A DNA stretch of 64,000 nt from Nocardioides lianchengensis (GTDB lineage: Bacteria; Actinomycetota; Actinomycetes; Propionibacteriales; Nocardioidaceae), in NCBI RefSeq assembly GCF_900101465.1, contig NZ_FMZM01000016.1:62001-126000 (forward strand), given 5' to 3'. Positions 1 to 9,341 of the stretch are shown here, one piece after another. The notes beneath the pieces are model-generated. The model saw nothing but the letters and a program-made list of their open reading frames with translations, was not told where the DNA came from and did no database searches. A program made the translations under genes and the position numbers. Numbering within the stretch: the stretch's first letter is position 1; every line of letters begins with the position of its first letter.

Positions 1-379
1 GCTGGTGGGGGCGGACGGCACGACGTACGTCGTCACCGCCGACCAGCACTGGTCGCGCGTCTCGACGGTCGACGAGGCCGGCGACCGGCAGGGGCTGGGC
101 ACCTTCCGACCGCCGGGACCGCTCGCGGAGACCACCCTGGTCGCCCGCCTGGGCGCGACCTGGCGGGCGACCCGGGGGCTGGACCCGGTCGAGCCGCCAC
201 GGCACCGCACCACCGTGAGCCGCTCCGGTGGGATCTGGCGCTGGACGTTCACCGACGGCGGGGTCGAGCACGAGGGCCGCTACTGGCCGGACGGGACGCT
301 GGCGGCGGCCTTCGCGCCGTACGCGCGGCTCGAGGTGCCGGAGATCACGGCGCTGTTCACCGTCGGCGACGCTCGCTGA
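1..379 (+). CDS. 3' end of an unrecognised protein gene (5' truncated)
   Basis: The reading frame is open from the first base of the window to the TGA at 377-379, so the beginning of the gene lies outside. A GTG at 5 is in frame but nothing shows it is the real start. The visible 125 or so residues are soluble and acidic, with several Trp and aromatic residues and no membrane segment or motif I can assign. A short stem (382-388 with 396-402) follows the stop and could terminate this transcript before typA. I do not recognise the family. Confidence 0.55.
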   Translation, partial: LVGADGTTYVVTADQHWSRVSTVDEAGDRQGLGTFRPPGPLAETTLVARLGATWRATRGLDPVEPPRHRTTVSRSGGIWRWTFTDGGVEHEGRYWPDGTLAAAFAPYARLEVPEITALFTVGDAR

Positions 380-381
380 AT

Positions 382-402
382 CGGCGGGAGCGACCCCCGC
401 CG
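382..402 (+). terminator. Short GC-rich stem-loop between the truncated gene and typA
   Basis: CGGCGGG (382-388) pairs exactly with CCCGCCG (396-402) across a 7-base loop, just after the first stop codon. There is no T-tract. A second weaker stem around 411-434 (CGAGG with CCTCG) lies in the typA leader. A -10-like TAGACT lies at 404-409, so a typA promoter may overlap this region. Confidence 0.4.
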
Positions 403-462
403 GTAGACTCGACGAGGCCCGTTCGGGTCCTCGTACCCCACCGGAAGTGACGTCGTACCGCC

Positions 463-2355
463 ATGTCTGGAAACACCCAGCGCACTGACCTCCGCAACGT
501 CGCCATCGTCGCGCACGTCGACCACGGCAAGACCACCCTCGTCGACGCGATGCTGCGCCAGGCCGGCGCGTTCACCGCGCACCAGGCCGAGAGCGTCGCC
601 GAGCGCGTGATGGACTCCGGTGACCTCGAGCGCGAGAAGGGCATCACGATCCTCGCGAAGAACACCGCGGTCCACTACGAGGGCCCCGCCGGCGGCGGCC
701 AGCCGATGGTCATCAACATCATCGACACCCCCGGCCACGCCGACTTCGGTGGCGAGGTCGAGCGCGGCCTGTCCATGGTCGACGGCATCGTCCTCCTGGT
801 CGACGCGTCCGAGGGACCGCTCCCCCAGACCCGCTTCGTGCTGCGCAAGGCGCTCAACGCCGACATGCCGGTGATCCTGGTCGTCAACAAGACCGACCGC
901 GGCGACGCCCGGATCTCCGAGGTCGTCGACGAGACCTACGAGCTGTTCATGGACCTGCTCGACGAGTCGCACAGCCAGGACGCGCTCGACTTCCCGGTCG
1001 TCTACGCCTCGGGTCGCGCCGGCATCGCCAGCCTGACCGCGCCCGAGAACGGCACCATGCCGGAGGGCAGCGACCTCGAGCCGCTGTTCAAGACGATCCT
1101 CGAGACGATCCCCGCGCCGACGTACGACGAGGGCGCGCCGCTGCAGGCCCACGTCACCAACCTCGACTCCTCGCCGTTCCTCGGTCGCCTGGCGCTGCTG
1201 CGCATCAAGCAGGGCAACCTGAAGAAGGGCCAGACGGTCGCCTGGATCCGCCGCGACGGCGAGGTCAAGAACGTCCGGATCACCGAGCTCCTCGTCACCG
1301 AGGGACTCGAGCGCAAGCCCGGCGAGTCGGCCGGCCCCGGCGACATCGTCGCCATCGCCGGCATCCCCGACATCACCATCGGCGAGACCCTCGCCGACGT
1401 CGAGAACCCGGTCGCGCTGCCGCTCATCCACGTCGACGAGCCGGCCATCTCCATGACCATCGGCACCAACACCTCGCCGCTGGTCGGCAAGGTCAAGGGC
1501 GGCAAGGTCACGGCCCGCCTGGTCAAGGACCGCCTCGACAGCGAGCTGATCGGCAACGTCTCGCTGCGCATCCTCCCGACCGAGCGCCCCGACGCCTGGG
1601 AGGTGCAGGGCCGCGGCGAGCTGGCGCTGGCCATCCTGGTCGAGCAGATGCGCCGCGAGGGCTTCGAGCTGACCGTCGGCAAGCCGCAGGTGGTCACCAA
1701 GGAGGTGAACGGCAAGGTCCACGAGCCGTTCGAGCGCCTGACCATCGACGCCCCCGAGGAGTACCTCGGCACCATCACCGAGCTGCTCGCCTCCCGCAAG
1801 GGCCGCATGGAGCAGATGACCAACCACGGCACCGGCTGGGTGCGCATGGAGTTCCTGGTCCCCGCCCGCGGCCTGATCGGCTTCCGCACCCAGTTCCTCA
1901 CCGACACCCGCGGCACCGGCATCGCGCACGGCATCTCCGAGGGCTACGAGCCGTGGGCCGGCGAGATCCGCTCGCGGACCAACGGCTCCCTGGTCGCGGA
2001 CCGCAAGGGCGCGGCGACGGCGTACGCCATGACGTCGCTGCAGGAGCGCGGCGTGATGTTCGTCGAGCCGACCACCGAGGTTTACGAGGGCATGATCGTC
2101 GGCGAGAACTCCCGCGCCGACGACATGGACGTCAACATCACCAAGGAGAAGCAGCAGACCAACATCCGGTCCGCCACCTCCGACAACTTCGAGAAGCTGA
2201 TCCCGCCGCGCAAGCTGAGCCTGGAGCAGTGCCTGGAGTTCTGCCGCGACGACGAGTGCGTCGAGGTCACCCCCGAGTCGGTCCGGATCCGCAAGGTCGT
2301 CCTCGACCAGAACGAGCGCGCCAAGATGGCCAGCCGGGCCCGCAAGTCCAAGTAG
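463..2355 (+). CDS. typA: Translational GTPase TypA/BipA
   Basis: Ribosome-associated GTPase of the EF-G/LepA superfamily, cytoplasmic, linked to ribosome assembly and stress growth. The 630-residue protein has the complete GTPase set: G1 AHVDHGKTTL near residue 20, an effector segment EKGITI, G3 DTPGHADFGG and G4 NKTD. The BipA-specific C-terminal part contains VGENSRADDMDVNITKEKQ and the conserved Asn-Ile-Arg-Ser-Ala segment. Length is normal for the family. The ATG at 463 is chosen because the conserved N-terminus begins about ten residues later; the ribosome-binding site is weak (GGAAG at 442). It stands alone, closed by a strong hairpin downstream. Confidence 0.97.
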   Translation: MSGNTQRTDLRNVAIVAHVDHGKTTLVDAMLRQAGAFTAHQAESVAERVMDSGDLEREKGITILAKNTAVHYEGPAGGGQPMVINIIDTPGHADFGGEVERGLSMVDGIVLLVDASEGPLPQTRFVLRKALNADMPVILVVNKTDRGDARISEVVDETYELFMDLLDESHSQDALDFPVVYASGRAGIASLTAPENGTMPEGSDLEPLFKTILETIPAPTYDEGAPLQAHVTNLDSSPFLGRLALLRIKQGNLKKGQTVAWIRRDGEVKNVRITELLVTEGLERKPGESAGPGDIVAIAGIPDITIGETLADVENPVALPLIHVDEPAISMTIGTNTSPLVGKVKGGKVTARLVKDRLDSELIGNVSLRILPTERPDAWEVQGRGELALAILVEQMRREGFELTVGKPQVVTKEVNGKVHEPFERLTIDAPEEYLGTITELLASRKGRMEQMTNHGTGWVRMEFLVPARGLIGFRTQFLTDTRGTGIAHGISEGYEPWAGEIRSRTNGSLVADRKGAATAYAMTSLQERGVMFVEPTTEVYEGMIVGENSRADDMDVNITKEKQQTNIRSATSDNFEKLIPPRKLSLEQCLEFCRDDECVEVTPESVRIRKVVLDQNERAKMASRARKSK

Positions 2356-2370
2356 TCCCCCGCACCACAC

Positions 2371-2421
2371 CCGAGCCGGTGTGAGGTCGCGCCCAGTCGG
2401 CGCGAACTCGCGCCGGCTCGG
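2371..2421. terminator. Nested inverted repeats downstream of typA
   Basis: An outer pair CCGAGCCGG (2371-2379) and CCGGCTCGG (2413-2421) encloses an inner hairpin GGCGCGA (2399-2405) / TCGCGCC (2408-2414). It lies between the typA stop and the next start, as expected for a factor-independent or hairpin-assisted terminator in a GC-rich genome. Confidence 0.6.
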
Positions 2422-2444
2422 CGCATTTCTGGAAGGGTTCGGGT

Positions 2445-2810
2445 GTGGACGACGAGTTGGCCGTGACGCAGTACGACATCCCCGATCACGTCGTGATCAG
2501 CATCGTGACCGAGTTCGGGGCCAGCGTCGTCGCCCTGGTCGCCTGCGTGGTTCTGCTCCGCCACGGACGGGCCGCTGTCGTCGGCGCCCTGGGCGCGCTC
2601 CTCGCCGGGACCACCACCGGCCTGGCCCTCGTCGACTACCTCACGACGCTGTATCGCGACGCGGGGCCGATCGCCTGGCCCGACTGGTCGTACGAGGCGA
2701 TCACCTACGGGCGGGCGGCCGGCTTCGCGCTCGTCACGCTGGCCGTGCTGCTCACGCTCATCCGGACCGGACGACCGACGGGCGCAGCTGGGCCCGTCGG
2801 CACGGTCTGA
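2445..2810 (+). CDS. Small integral membrane protein, tandem paralogue 1
   Basis: A 121-residue hydrophobic protein with about three membrane segments (near residues 18-40, 45-65 and 90-110). It is clearly paralogous to the next gene: both share an acidic N-terminus (MDD...), a Leu/Ala-rich core with GALLAG, a soluble loop with several aromatic residues, and the C-terminal signature YGRAAGFAL before the last membrane helix. The GTG at 2445 is preceded at suitable spacing by GGAAGGG (2431-2437). No function is known to me; the pair is probably co-transcribed. Confidence 0.75.
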   Translation: MDDELAVTQYDIPDHVVISIVTEFGASVVALVACVVLLRHGRAAVVGALGALLAGTTTGLALVDYLTTLYRDAGPIAWPDWSYEAITYGRAAGFALVTLAVLLTLIRTGRPTGAAGPVGTV

Positions 2811-2826
2811 GGAGAAGGAGACCGCC

Positions 2827-3141
2827 ATGGACGACCCGTACGACGTACCGACCGACCTCTGGGTGAGCTCGGGCCTGGAGCTCGCCGTCTGCCTGCTGGC
2901 CGCTCTGGCCGCTCTGGCCGTGCTCCGACGCGGCCCGGTGGCTCCCCTCGCCGCCCTGGGCGCGCTGCTCGCAGGCGGATCCGCCGCCTTCGTGCTGTTC
3001 TCCTATCGCAGCACCAGCGAGTGGACGTGGTCCGACCGGTTCTACCAGCTGACGATGTACGGCCGGGCCGCCGGGTTCGCCCTCCTCGCCCTCGCTCTGG
3101 TCGTCGGCCTCCTCCGCTCCCGCCGCCCCGGGGAGCACTAG
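2827..3141 (+). CDS. Small integral membrane protein, tandem paralogue 2
   Basis: A 104-residue membrane protein, 16 bases downstream of its paralogue and preceded by a strong ribosome-binding site (AGGAGAAGGAG). It keeps the same architecture: acidic start MDDPYD, a Leu/Ala-rich helix, GALLAGGSAAF, a Trp/Tyr-rich loop and YGRAAGFALL followed by the last helix. The two-gene set looks like a local duplication, possibly forming a hetero-oligomer. No named family recognised. The stop codon is directly followed by a 32-base palindrome. Confidence 0.75.
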   Translation: MDDPYDVPTDLWVSSGLELAVCLLAALAALAVLRRGPVAPLAALGALLAGGSAAFVLFSYRSTSEWTWSDRFYQLTMYGRAAGFALLALALVVGLLRSRRPGEH

Positions 3142-3173
3142 GCCGAGTCGGCGCACATGTGCGCCGACTCGGC
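3142..3173. terminator. Perfect 32-base palindrome, bidirectional terminator
   Basis: The 16 bases from 3142 (GCCGAGTCGGCGCACA) are followed by their exact reverse complement to 3173. It sits between two convergent genes whose stops are at 3141 and 3189, so one structure can terminate both directions. Confidence 0.8.
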
Positions 3174-3188
3174 GAGCTCATGCACAGC

Positions 3189-4298
<1,110 letters not shown>

Positions 4299-4390
4299 GA
4301 CAGGTAGATCCCTTCACCGGCAGGCACGTGCCGGACGATCCGTCGTGAATGGGTTCCCGCACCGTACGACGCACGCTGGGCCGCCGTCTA

Positions 4391-4406
4391 GTGGAAGCGT
4401 TTCCAC
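4391..4406. promoter_or_regulatory. LacI-family operator 1 (CebR/CelR-like)
   Basis: GTGGAAGCGTTTCCAC is a near-perfect palindrome centred on CG with a single mismatched pair, matching the LacI-family half-site TGGAA/GCG. It lies in the divergent region between the ATPase and the binding-protein operon and is probably bound by the LacI protein encoded at 9342. Confidence 0.75.
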
Positions 4407-4445
4407 ACTTTCCGCCCCTGGCGGTGAGCGATTGCAGCGCAACCG

Positions 4446-4451
4446 TTGACA
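4446..4451 (+). promoter_or_regulatory. Possible -35 element of the sugar operon
   Basis: TTGACA, a consensus -35 hexamer, lies between the two LacI-type palindromes. A convincing -10 at 17-18 bases is not obvious (CATCGT at 4469 is the best fit), so this is only a candidate. Confidence 0.35.
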
Positions 4452-4488
4452 GGGAATGTGACCCATGTCATCGTTGCGCCGTCGATCC

Positions 4489-4504
4489 GTGGAAGCGCTC
4501 TCAC
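4489..4504. promoter_or_regulatory. LacI-family operator 2 (CebR/CelR-like)
   Basis: GTGGAAGCGCTCTCAC resembles the known CebR/CelR box TGGGAGCGCTCCCA, with the invariant GCGC centre and two imperfect pairs. It lies 83 bases before the GTG of the binding-protein gene, downstream of the candidate -35, a position suited to blocking transcription. Confidence 0.7.
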
Positions 4505-4572
4505 ACCTCCGCCCGACTCGGGACCTCCGATCGACGCCGTCATGCTGATCCGTGCAAGTCAGGAGTGTCACC

Positions 4573-5874
4573 GTGCGCAACACCATCCCCCGACCGGTCC
4601 GCCGGTCCCTCGCAGGCGCCGCCATCGGCGTCCTCGTCATCGGACTGACCGCCGCGTGCGGCGGCGACAGCGACCCGAAGAAGTCCGCGGAGCAGGAGGA
4701 CCTCGCCAAGGGCGACTCCATCTCCATCACCACGTTCGGCGAGTTCGGCTACGACGACCTCATCGAGCAGTGGAACTCCGAGAACCCCGACATCCAGGTC
4801 GAGCAGACCAAGGTCTCCAAGTGGGACGACTGGAAGGCCGAGGTCACGACCAGCCTCCAGGCCGGCGGCAAGGGTCTCCCCGACGTCGTCGCCGTCGAGG
4901 GCGACTACATGCCGGCCGTCGTGGCCGCGCCGGACGTCTGGGTCGACCTCTCCTCGCCCGACGTCGAGGGCCGCTGGCTGGACTTCAAGTCCGCCGGCGC
5001 CACGACCGAGGACGGGCAGCTGCTCGGCTACGCCACCGACGCGGGCCCTGAGGCGATCTGCTACCGCAAGGACCTCTTCAAGGCGGCCGGCCTCCCCAGC
5101 GAGCGGGACGAGGTCGCCGCCGAGATGGGCACCTGGGACGACTACTTCGCCCTCGGCGAGGAGTTCAAGAAGGGCTCGGACGCCAACTTCTACGACGCCA
5201 GCGGCTCGATCGCCCAGGCGATGCTGAACCAGGTCGAGTTCCCCTTCGAGCAGGCCGACAACACCATCGACATCTCCTCCGACGAGCTGAAGAACGTCTG
5301 GGACACCGTCACCTCGCACACCGACCTCGGCAGCAAGGCCGTCCAGTGGAGCCCGGACTGGACCGCCGCGTTCCAGAAGCCCGGCATCGCCACCGTCGCC
5401 TGCCCCGGCTGGATGCGCAACAACATCAAGGAGAACACCGGTGACCCCGCTCCCGCGGGCGTCGAGTGGGACATCGCCGACGTCTTCCCGGGCGGCGGCG
5501 GCAACTGGGGCGGCTCCTACCTGACCGTCCCGAAGGTGTCGAAGCACCAGGCCGAGGCCAAGGAGTTCATCACCTGGCTCACCGCGCCCGAGCAGCAGGC
5601 CAAGGTCTTCGAGCTGACCGGCAACTTCCCCTCGCAGGTCGAGGCCCTGAAGTCCGAGGCCGTCCTCGCGGCGACCGACGACTACTTCGGCGGCGCCCCG
5701 GCCGGCGAGATCTTCTCCAACCGGGCCGCGGCCATCACCGTCCAGCCCTACCACGGCCCGCTCTACTCCGACGTCCTGCAGAAGTTCCAGGACGCCATCA
5801 ACCGCGTCGACCAGGGCACCAAGCCCGCCGACTCGTGGAAGACCTTCGAGCAGGACGTCGCCTCGCTGCAGTGA
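4573..5874 (+). CDS. Carbohydrate ABC transporter substrate-binding lipoprotein (CebE-like position)
   Basis: Extracellular sugar-binding lipoprotein of family 1 (MalE/CebE type), 433 residues. The N-terminus has Arg residues, a hydrophobic stretch and a lipobox LTAAC followed by Gly-Gly-Asp, so Cys is lipidated. The mature part has the usual family features: ITTFGEFGYDDLIEQWN at the start and a C-terminal ITWLTAPEQQAKVF segment. The GTG at 4573 is preferred over the GTG at 4552 because AGGAG (4561-4565) sits 7 bases before it and the signal peptide begins there. First gene of the uptake operon; permeases follow. The GH1 gene and the operators suggest beta-glucosides such as cellobiose, an inference. 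Confidence 0.92.
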   Translation: MRNTIPRPVRRSLAGAAIGVLVIGLTAACGGDSDPKKSAEQEDLAKGDSISITTFGEFGYDDLIEQWNSENPDIQVEQTKVSKWDDWKAEVTTSLQAGGKGLPDVVAVEGDYMPAVVAAPDVWVDLSSPDVEGRWLDFKSAGATTEDGQLLGYATDAGPEAICYRKDLFKAAGLPSERDEVAAEMGTWDDYFALGEEFKKGSDANFYDASGSIAQAMLNQVEFPFEQADNTIDISSDELKNVWDTVTSHTDLGSKAVQWSPDWTAAFQKPGIATVACPGWMRNNIKENTGDPAPAGVEWDIADVFPGGGGNWGGSYLTVPKVSKHQAEAKEFITWLTAPEQQAKVFELTGNFPSQVEALKSEAVLAATDDYFGGAPAGEIFSNRAAAITVQPYHGPLYSDVLQKFQDAINRVDQGTKPADSWKTFEQDVASLQ

Positions 5875-5917
5875 TCGCACTCCCGTGACCCCGCTCCAGT
5901 GATGGAGTGGAACGACC

Positions 5918-5952
5918 GTCGGGCCGCCCGAGCTCTCCCCGGGCGGCCCGAC
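5918..5952 (+). terminator. Intercistronic hairpin after the binding-protein gene
   Basis: A perfect 13-base-pair stem (5918-5930 with 5940-5952) with a 9-base loop lies between the binding-protein and first permease genes. In sugar operons such hairpins stabilise or partly terminate the message so that the binding protein is made in excess over the membrane subunits. Confidence 0.75.
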
Positions 5953-5973
5953 ACCACCTGAGGAAGGGCGCCG

Positions 5974-6978
5974 ATGCTCACCGATGAACGACCCGGCCGG
6001 GGCACCGCCCCCACCGACGAGGCCGGGAGTACGACGACCGCACCCCCGCCGCCCGACCGGCGGCTGCTGCGCCGGCAACGGCTCTCGCGCTGGGACGTGC
6101 GGCTCTCGCCGTACCTCTACATCTCGCCGTTCTTCGTCCTCTTCGCGCTGGTCGGCCTGTTCCCGCTCCTCTACACCGGCTACCTGTCGGTGCACGACTG
6201 GGACAAGATCTACCGCCAGCGCGGCGAGTTCACCGGGTGGGAGAACTTCGACTTCGTCCTCCACGACCCGATCTTCCAGAAGGCGCTGGTCAACACCTTC
6301 AGCATCTTCCTGATGTCGTCGATCCCGCAGATCGTCATCGCGGTCAGCATCGCGGCGCTCCTCGACAACCAGCTCCGGGCCAGCACCTTCTGGCGGATGA
6401 GCGTGCTGCTGCCCTTCGTGGTGGCCCCGGCCGCCACCGCGCTCATCTTCGGCAGCTTCTTCGCCGACCAGTCCGGGCTGATCAACACCACGCTCCGCGA
6501 GATCGGGCTGGAGCCGATCCGCTGGCACGTCGACCGGCTGTGGAGCCACGTCGCGATCTCGAGCATGGTCAACTGGCGCTGGACCGGCTACAACACGCTG
6601 ATCTTCCTGGCCGCCATGCAGGCCGTGCCGCGCGACCTCTACGAGTCGGCGGCGATCGACGGCGCCGGCCGGCTGCGCCAGTTCTTCTCGGTCACCCTGC
6701 CGATGATCCGCCCGACGATGATCTTCATCATCGTCACCAGCACCATCGGCGGTCTGCAGATCTTCACGGAGCCGCGACTCTTCGACGACTCGATCAGCCG
6801 CGAGGGCGGCGCCGACCACCAGTACATGACGGTGGCGCTCTACATCTACGACCGCGGCATCGTCGACGGCTTCTACGGCCGGGCGTCGGCCGCCGCGTGG
6901 ATCCTCTTCCTGATCATCGTCGGGATCGCGCTGCTCAACTTCGCCCTCACCCGCTACGTCACGAGGAGGAACGCATGA
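5974..6978 (+). CDS. Sugar ABC transporter permease 1 (MalF/CebF type)
   Basis: Membrane subunit of a carbohydrate importer, 334 residues. A soluble Pro/Arg-rich N-terminus of about 40 residues precedes six membrane helices. The conserved cytoplasmic loop for the ATPase (EAA loop) is visible as YESAAIDGAGRLRQFFSVTLP near residue 230. ATG at 5974 follows AGGAAGGG. The stop overlaps the next permease start (ATGA), indicating translational coupling. The long hydrophilic N-terminus is typical of the MalF-like partner. Confidence 0.93.
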   Translation: MLTDERPGRGTAPTDEAGSTTTAPPPPDRRLLRRQRLSRWDVRLSPYLYISPFFVLFALVGLFPLLYTGYLSVHDWDKIYRQRGEFTGWENFDFVLHDPIFQKALVNTFSIFLMSSIPQIVIAVSIAALLDNQLRASTFWRMSVLLPFVVAPAATALIFGSFFADQSGLINTTLREIGLEPIRWHVDRLWSHVAISSMVNWRWTGYNTLIFLAAMQAVPRDLYESAAIDGAGRLRQFFSVTLPMIRPTMIFIIVTSTIGGLQIFTEPRLFDDSISREGGADHQYMTVALYIYDRGIVDGFYGRASAAAWILFLIIVGIALLNFALTRYVTRRNA

Positions 6979-7817
6979 GCAGGCAGAGCAAGCTGGTCCA
7001 CCGCCCGGGCTGGGTCGTCTACGGCCTGCTCGCGGCCTTCGTCATCGGCTCGGCGCTGCCGCTCTACTGGTCGTTCGTCATCGGCTCGCACACCAAGGCC
7101 GAGGCCCGCGAGGTGCCGCCGCCGCTGCTGCCGGGCGGGCACTTCCTCGACAACGCGCGCCGAGTGTTCGACACCATCGACTTCTGGCAGGCGATGGCCA
7201 ACAGCATCATCGTCTCGACCGCCTGCGCCGCGTCCGTCGTGTTCTTCGCGACGCTCGCCGGCTACAGCTTCGCCAAGCTGCGCTTCCGCGGCAGCAACGC
7301 GCTGATGGGCTTCGTGGTACTGACCATGGCCGTCCCGACCCAGCTGGCGATCGTGCCGCTGTTCATCATCGTCACCGACTACGGGCTGTACGACACCCTG
7401 GCCGCCGTCGCGCTGCCGACCCTGGTCACGGCGTTCGGCGTCTTCTTCATGCGGCAGTACCTCCTCGACGCCATCCCCGGCGAGCTCATCGAGGCCGCCC
7501 GCGTGGACGGCGCCTCGATGATCCGCACCTTCTGGACCGTCGCCGTCCCGGCCGCGCGCCCGGCGATGGCCATCCTGTTCCTCTTCACCTTCATGACCGT
7601 GTGGACCGACTACATGTGGCCGCTGGTCGCCCTGAAGGACAACCAGACCCTCCAGGTGGCGCTCGACCAACTGGCCATCGCCGGCCAGGGCCAGACCACC
7701 GACTACGCGCTCGTCCTCTGCGGCACCGGGCTCGCCACGATCCCGCTGCTGATCCTGTTCGTCGTCTCCGGCCGCCAGCTCGTGGCCGGCATCATGCAAG
7801 GAGCGGTCAAGGGATGA
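6975..7817 (+). CDS. Sugar ABC transporter permease 2 (MalG/CebG type)
   Basis: Second membrane subunit, 280 residues and six predicted helices. The EAA loop reads LIEAARVDGASMIRTFWTVAVP (around residues 171-192). The ATG at 6975 overlaps the previous TGA by four bases and is preceded by GAGGAG. Its own stop overlaps the beta-glucosidase ATG at 7814, so binding protein, permeases and hydrolase form one coupled unit. Confidence 0.94.
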   Translation: MSRQSKLVHRPGWVVYGLLAAFVIGSALPLYWSFVIGSHTKAEAREVPPPLLPGGHFLDNARRVFDTIDFWQAMANSIIVSTACAASVVFFATLAGYSFAKLRFRGSNALMGFVVLTMAVPTQLAIVPLFIIVTDYGLYDTLAAVALPTLVTAFGVFFMRQYLLDAIPGELIEAARVDGASMIRTFWTVAVPAARPAMAILFLFTFMTVWTDYMWPLVALKDNQTLQVALDQLAIAGQGQTTDYALVLCGTGLATIPLLILFVVSGRQLVAGIMQGAVKG

Positions 7818-9322
7818 CCTCCCCCACCACCACCATCACGCCCGACACCACCGGGCAGCTGGTCTTCCCCCGCGACTTCCTCTGGGGCGCCGCCACCGCG
7901 GCGTACCAGATCGAGGGCGCCGTGGCCGAGGACGGCCGTACGCCGTCGATCTGGGACACCTTCTCCCGCGTGCCCGGGGCCGTGCTCGGCGGCGACACCG
8001 GCGACGTGGCCTGCGAGCACTACCGGCGCTACCCCGAGGACGTCGCGCTGATGTCCTCGCTGAACCTCAACGCCTACCGGTTCTCGACCGCCTGGCCGCG
8101 GGTCCGCCCCGACGGCGGCGCTCCCAACCAGGCCGGCCTCGACTTCTACGCGCGGCTGACCGACGAGCTCCTCGGCCGCGGGATCACCCCGTGGGTCACG
8201 CTCTACCACTGGGACCTGCCCGAGACCCTCGAGCGGGCGGGCGGCTGGACCAACCGCGACACGGCGTACCGCTTCGCCGACTACGCCCTCTCCCTGTACG
8301 ACGCCCTCGGCGACCGGGTCCCCTACTGGACCACGATGAACGAGCCCTGGTGCTCGGCGTTCCTCGGCTACACCGGCGGGCAGCACGCGCCGGGTCGCCA
8401 GGAGGGCGTCGCCGGGGTGGTCGCCGCGCACCACCTGATGCTCGGGCACGGGCTGGTCGTCGACGAGCTGCGCCGTCGCGGCTCGCAGGCCCAGCTCGGG
8501 ATCACGCTGAACCTCACCGTCGCCGACCCCTACGACCCGACCGAGCCCGCCGACGTCGACGCCGCGCGCCGCGTGGACGGCTTCTTCAACCGGGTCTTCC
8601 TCGAGCCGATCTTCCACGGCCGCTACGCCGACGACCTGGCCGGCGACACCGCGGGCCTGACGTTCAACGGCCGGCCGTGGCAGGACGTCGTTCGCGACGG
8701 CGACCTCGAGCTGATCAGCACGCCGATCGACGTCCTCGGCGTGAACTACTACCACGGCGACGCCGCCAGCGGCCGCCCGATCGGCGACCCCGCCGAGGTG
8801 CTCGGGTCCCGCATCGAGCACCCGTCGCGGCCGGTCACCTCGCCGTACCCGGGCGGGACCGACATCGGCTTCCCGCGGCGCGGGCTGCCGGTCACCGGGA
8901 TGGACTGGGAGGTGCAGCCCGAGGGGCTGACCCGCCTGCTCGTCCGGCTCCGCGACGAGTACGACGTCCCGCCGGTCTACATCACCGAGAACGGCGCGGC
9001 GTACGACGACGAGGTCGGCCCGGACGGGACCGTCGACGATCCCGGCCGACTCGAGTTCATCGATGCGCACCTGCGGGCGACGCACGCCGCGATCGAGCAG
9101 GGCGTCGACGTGCGCGGCTACTTCGCGTGGTCGCTGCTCGACAACTACGAGTGGGCCTACGGCTACGGGCAGCGCTTCGGGATCGTGCACGTCGACTACG
9201 ACACCCAGGTGCGCACCCCGAAGGCCAGCGCCCGCTTCTACGCCGAGGCCGCCCGCACCGGACGGCTGCCCGGACGACTGCCTGGACGACTGCCTGGACA
9301 CACGCCCGGGACGACCCCGTGA
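7814..9322 (+). CDS. GH1 family beta-glucosidase
   Basis: Intracellular retaining beta-glucosidase, 502 residues, no signal peptide. It hydrolyses imported beta-glucosides (cellobiose-like). The N-terminal family signature FLWGAATAAYQIEGA is present, the acid/base Glu is E177 in TMNEP and the nucleophile is E392 in YITENG. The C-terminus ends in a short 12-base tandem repeat coding for Gly-Arg-Leu-Pro units, probably an unstructured tail. The ATG overlaps the preceding stop (ATGA), coupling it to the transporter as in the Streptomyces cebEFG-bglC arrangement. Confidence 0.95.
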   Translation: MTSPTTTITPDTTGQLVFPRDFLWGAATAAYQIEGAVAEDGRTPSIWDTFSRVPGAVLGGDTGDVACEHYRRYPEDVALMSSLNLNAYRFSTAWPRVRPDGGAPNQAGLDFYARLTDELLGRGITPWVTLYHWDLPETLERAGGWTNRDTAYRFADYALSLYDALGDRVPYWTTMNEPWCSAFLGYTGGQHAPGRQEGVAGVVAAHHLMLGHGLVVDELRRRGSQAQLGITLNLTVADPYDPTEPADVDAARRVDGFFNRVFLEPIFHGRYADDLAGDTAGLTFNGRPWQDVVRDGDLELISTPIDVLGVNYYHGDAASGRPIGDPAEVLGSRIEHPSRPVTSPYPGGTDIGFPRRGLPVTGMDWEVQPEGLTRLLVRLRDEYDVPPVYITENGAAYDDEVGPDGTVDDPGRLEFIDAHLRATHAAIEQGVDVRGYFAWSLLDNYEWAYGYGQRFGIVHVDYDTQVRTPKASARFYAEAARTGRLPGRLPGRLPGHTPGTTP

Positions 9323-9328
9323 GGTCGG

Positions 9329-9334
9329 TAGCGT
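9329..9334 (+). promoter_or_regulatory. -10 element of the lacI-type gene, leaderless
   Basis: TAGCGT ends 7 bases before the GTG at 9342, so transcription would start at or next to the start codon. Confidence 0.45.
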
Positions 9335-9341
9335 GGCGCGC

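Noticed and set aside
280..2370. Very long open frame opposite typA
   Set aside because: Antisense shadow of a GC-rich gene; low-complexity Asp/Val/Leu/Gly/Arg composition and no family features, while typA is complete.
9249..9310. Tandem repeat at the end of the GH1 gene as a separate element
   Set aside because: A simple 12-base duplication within the coding tail; it does not resemble the dispersed family.
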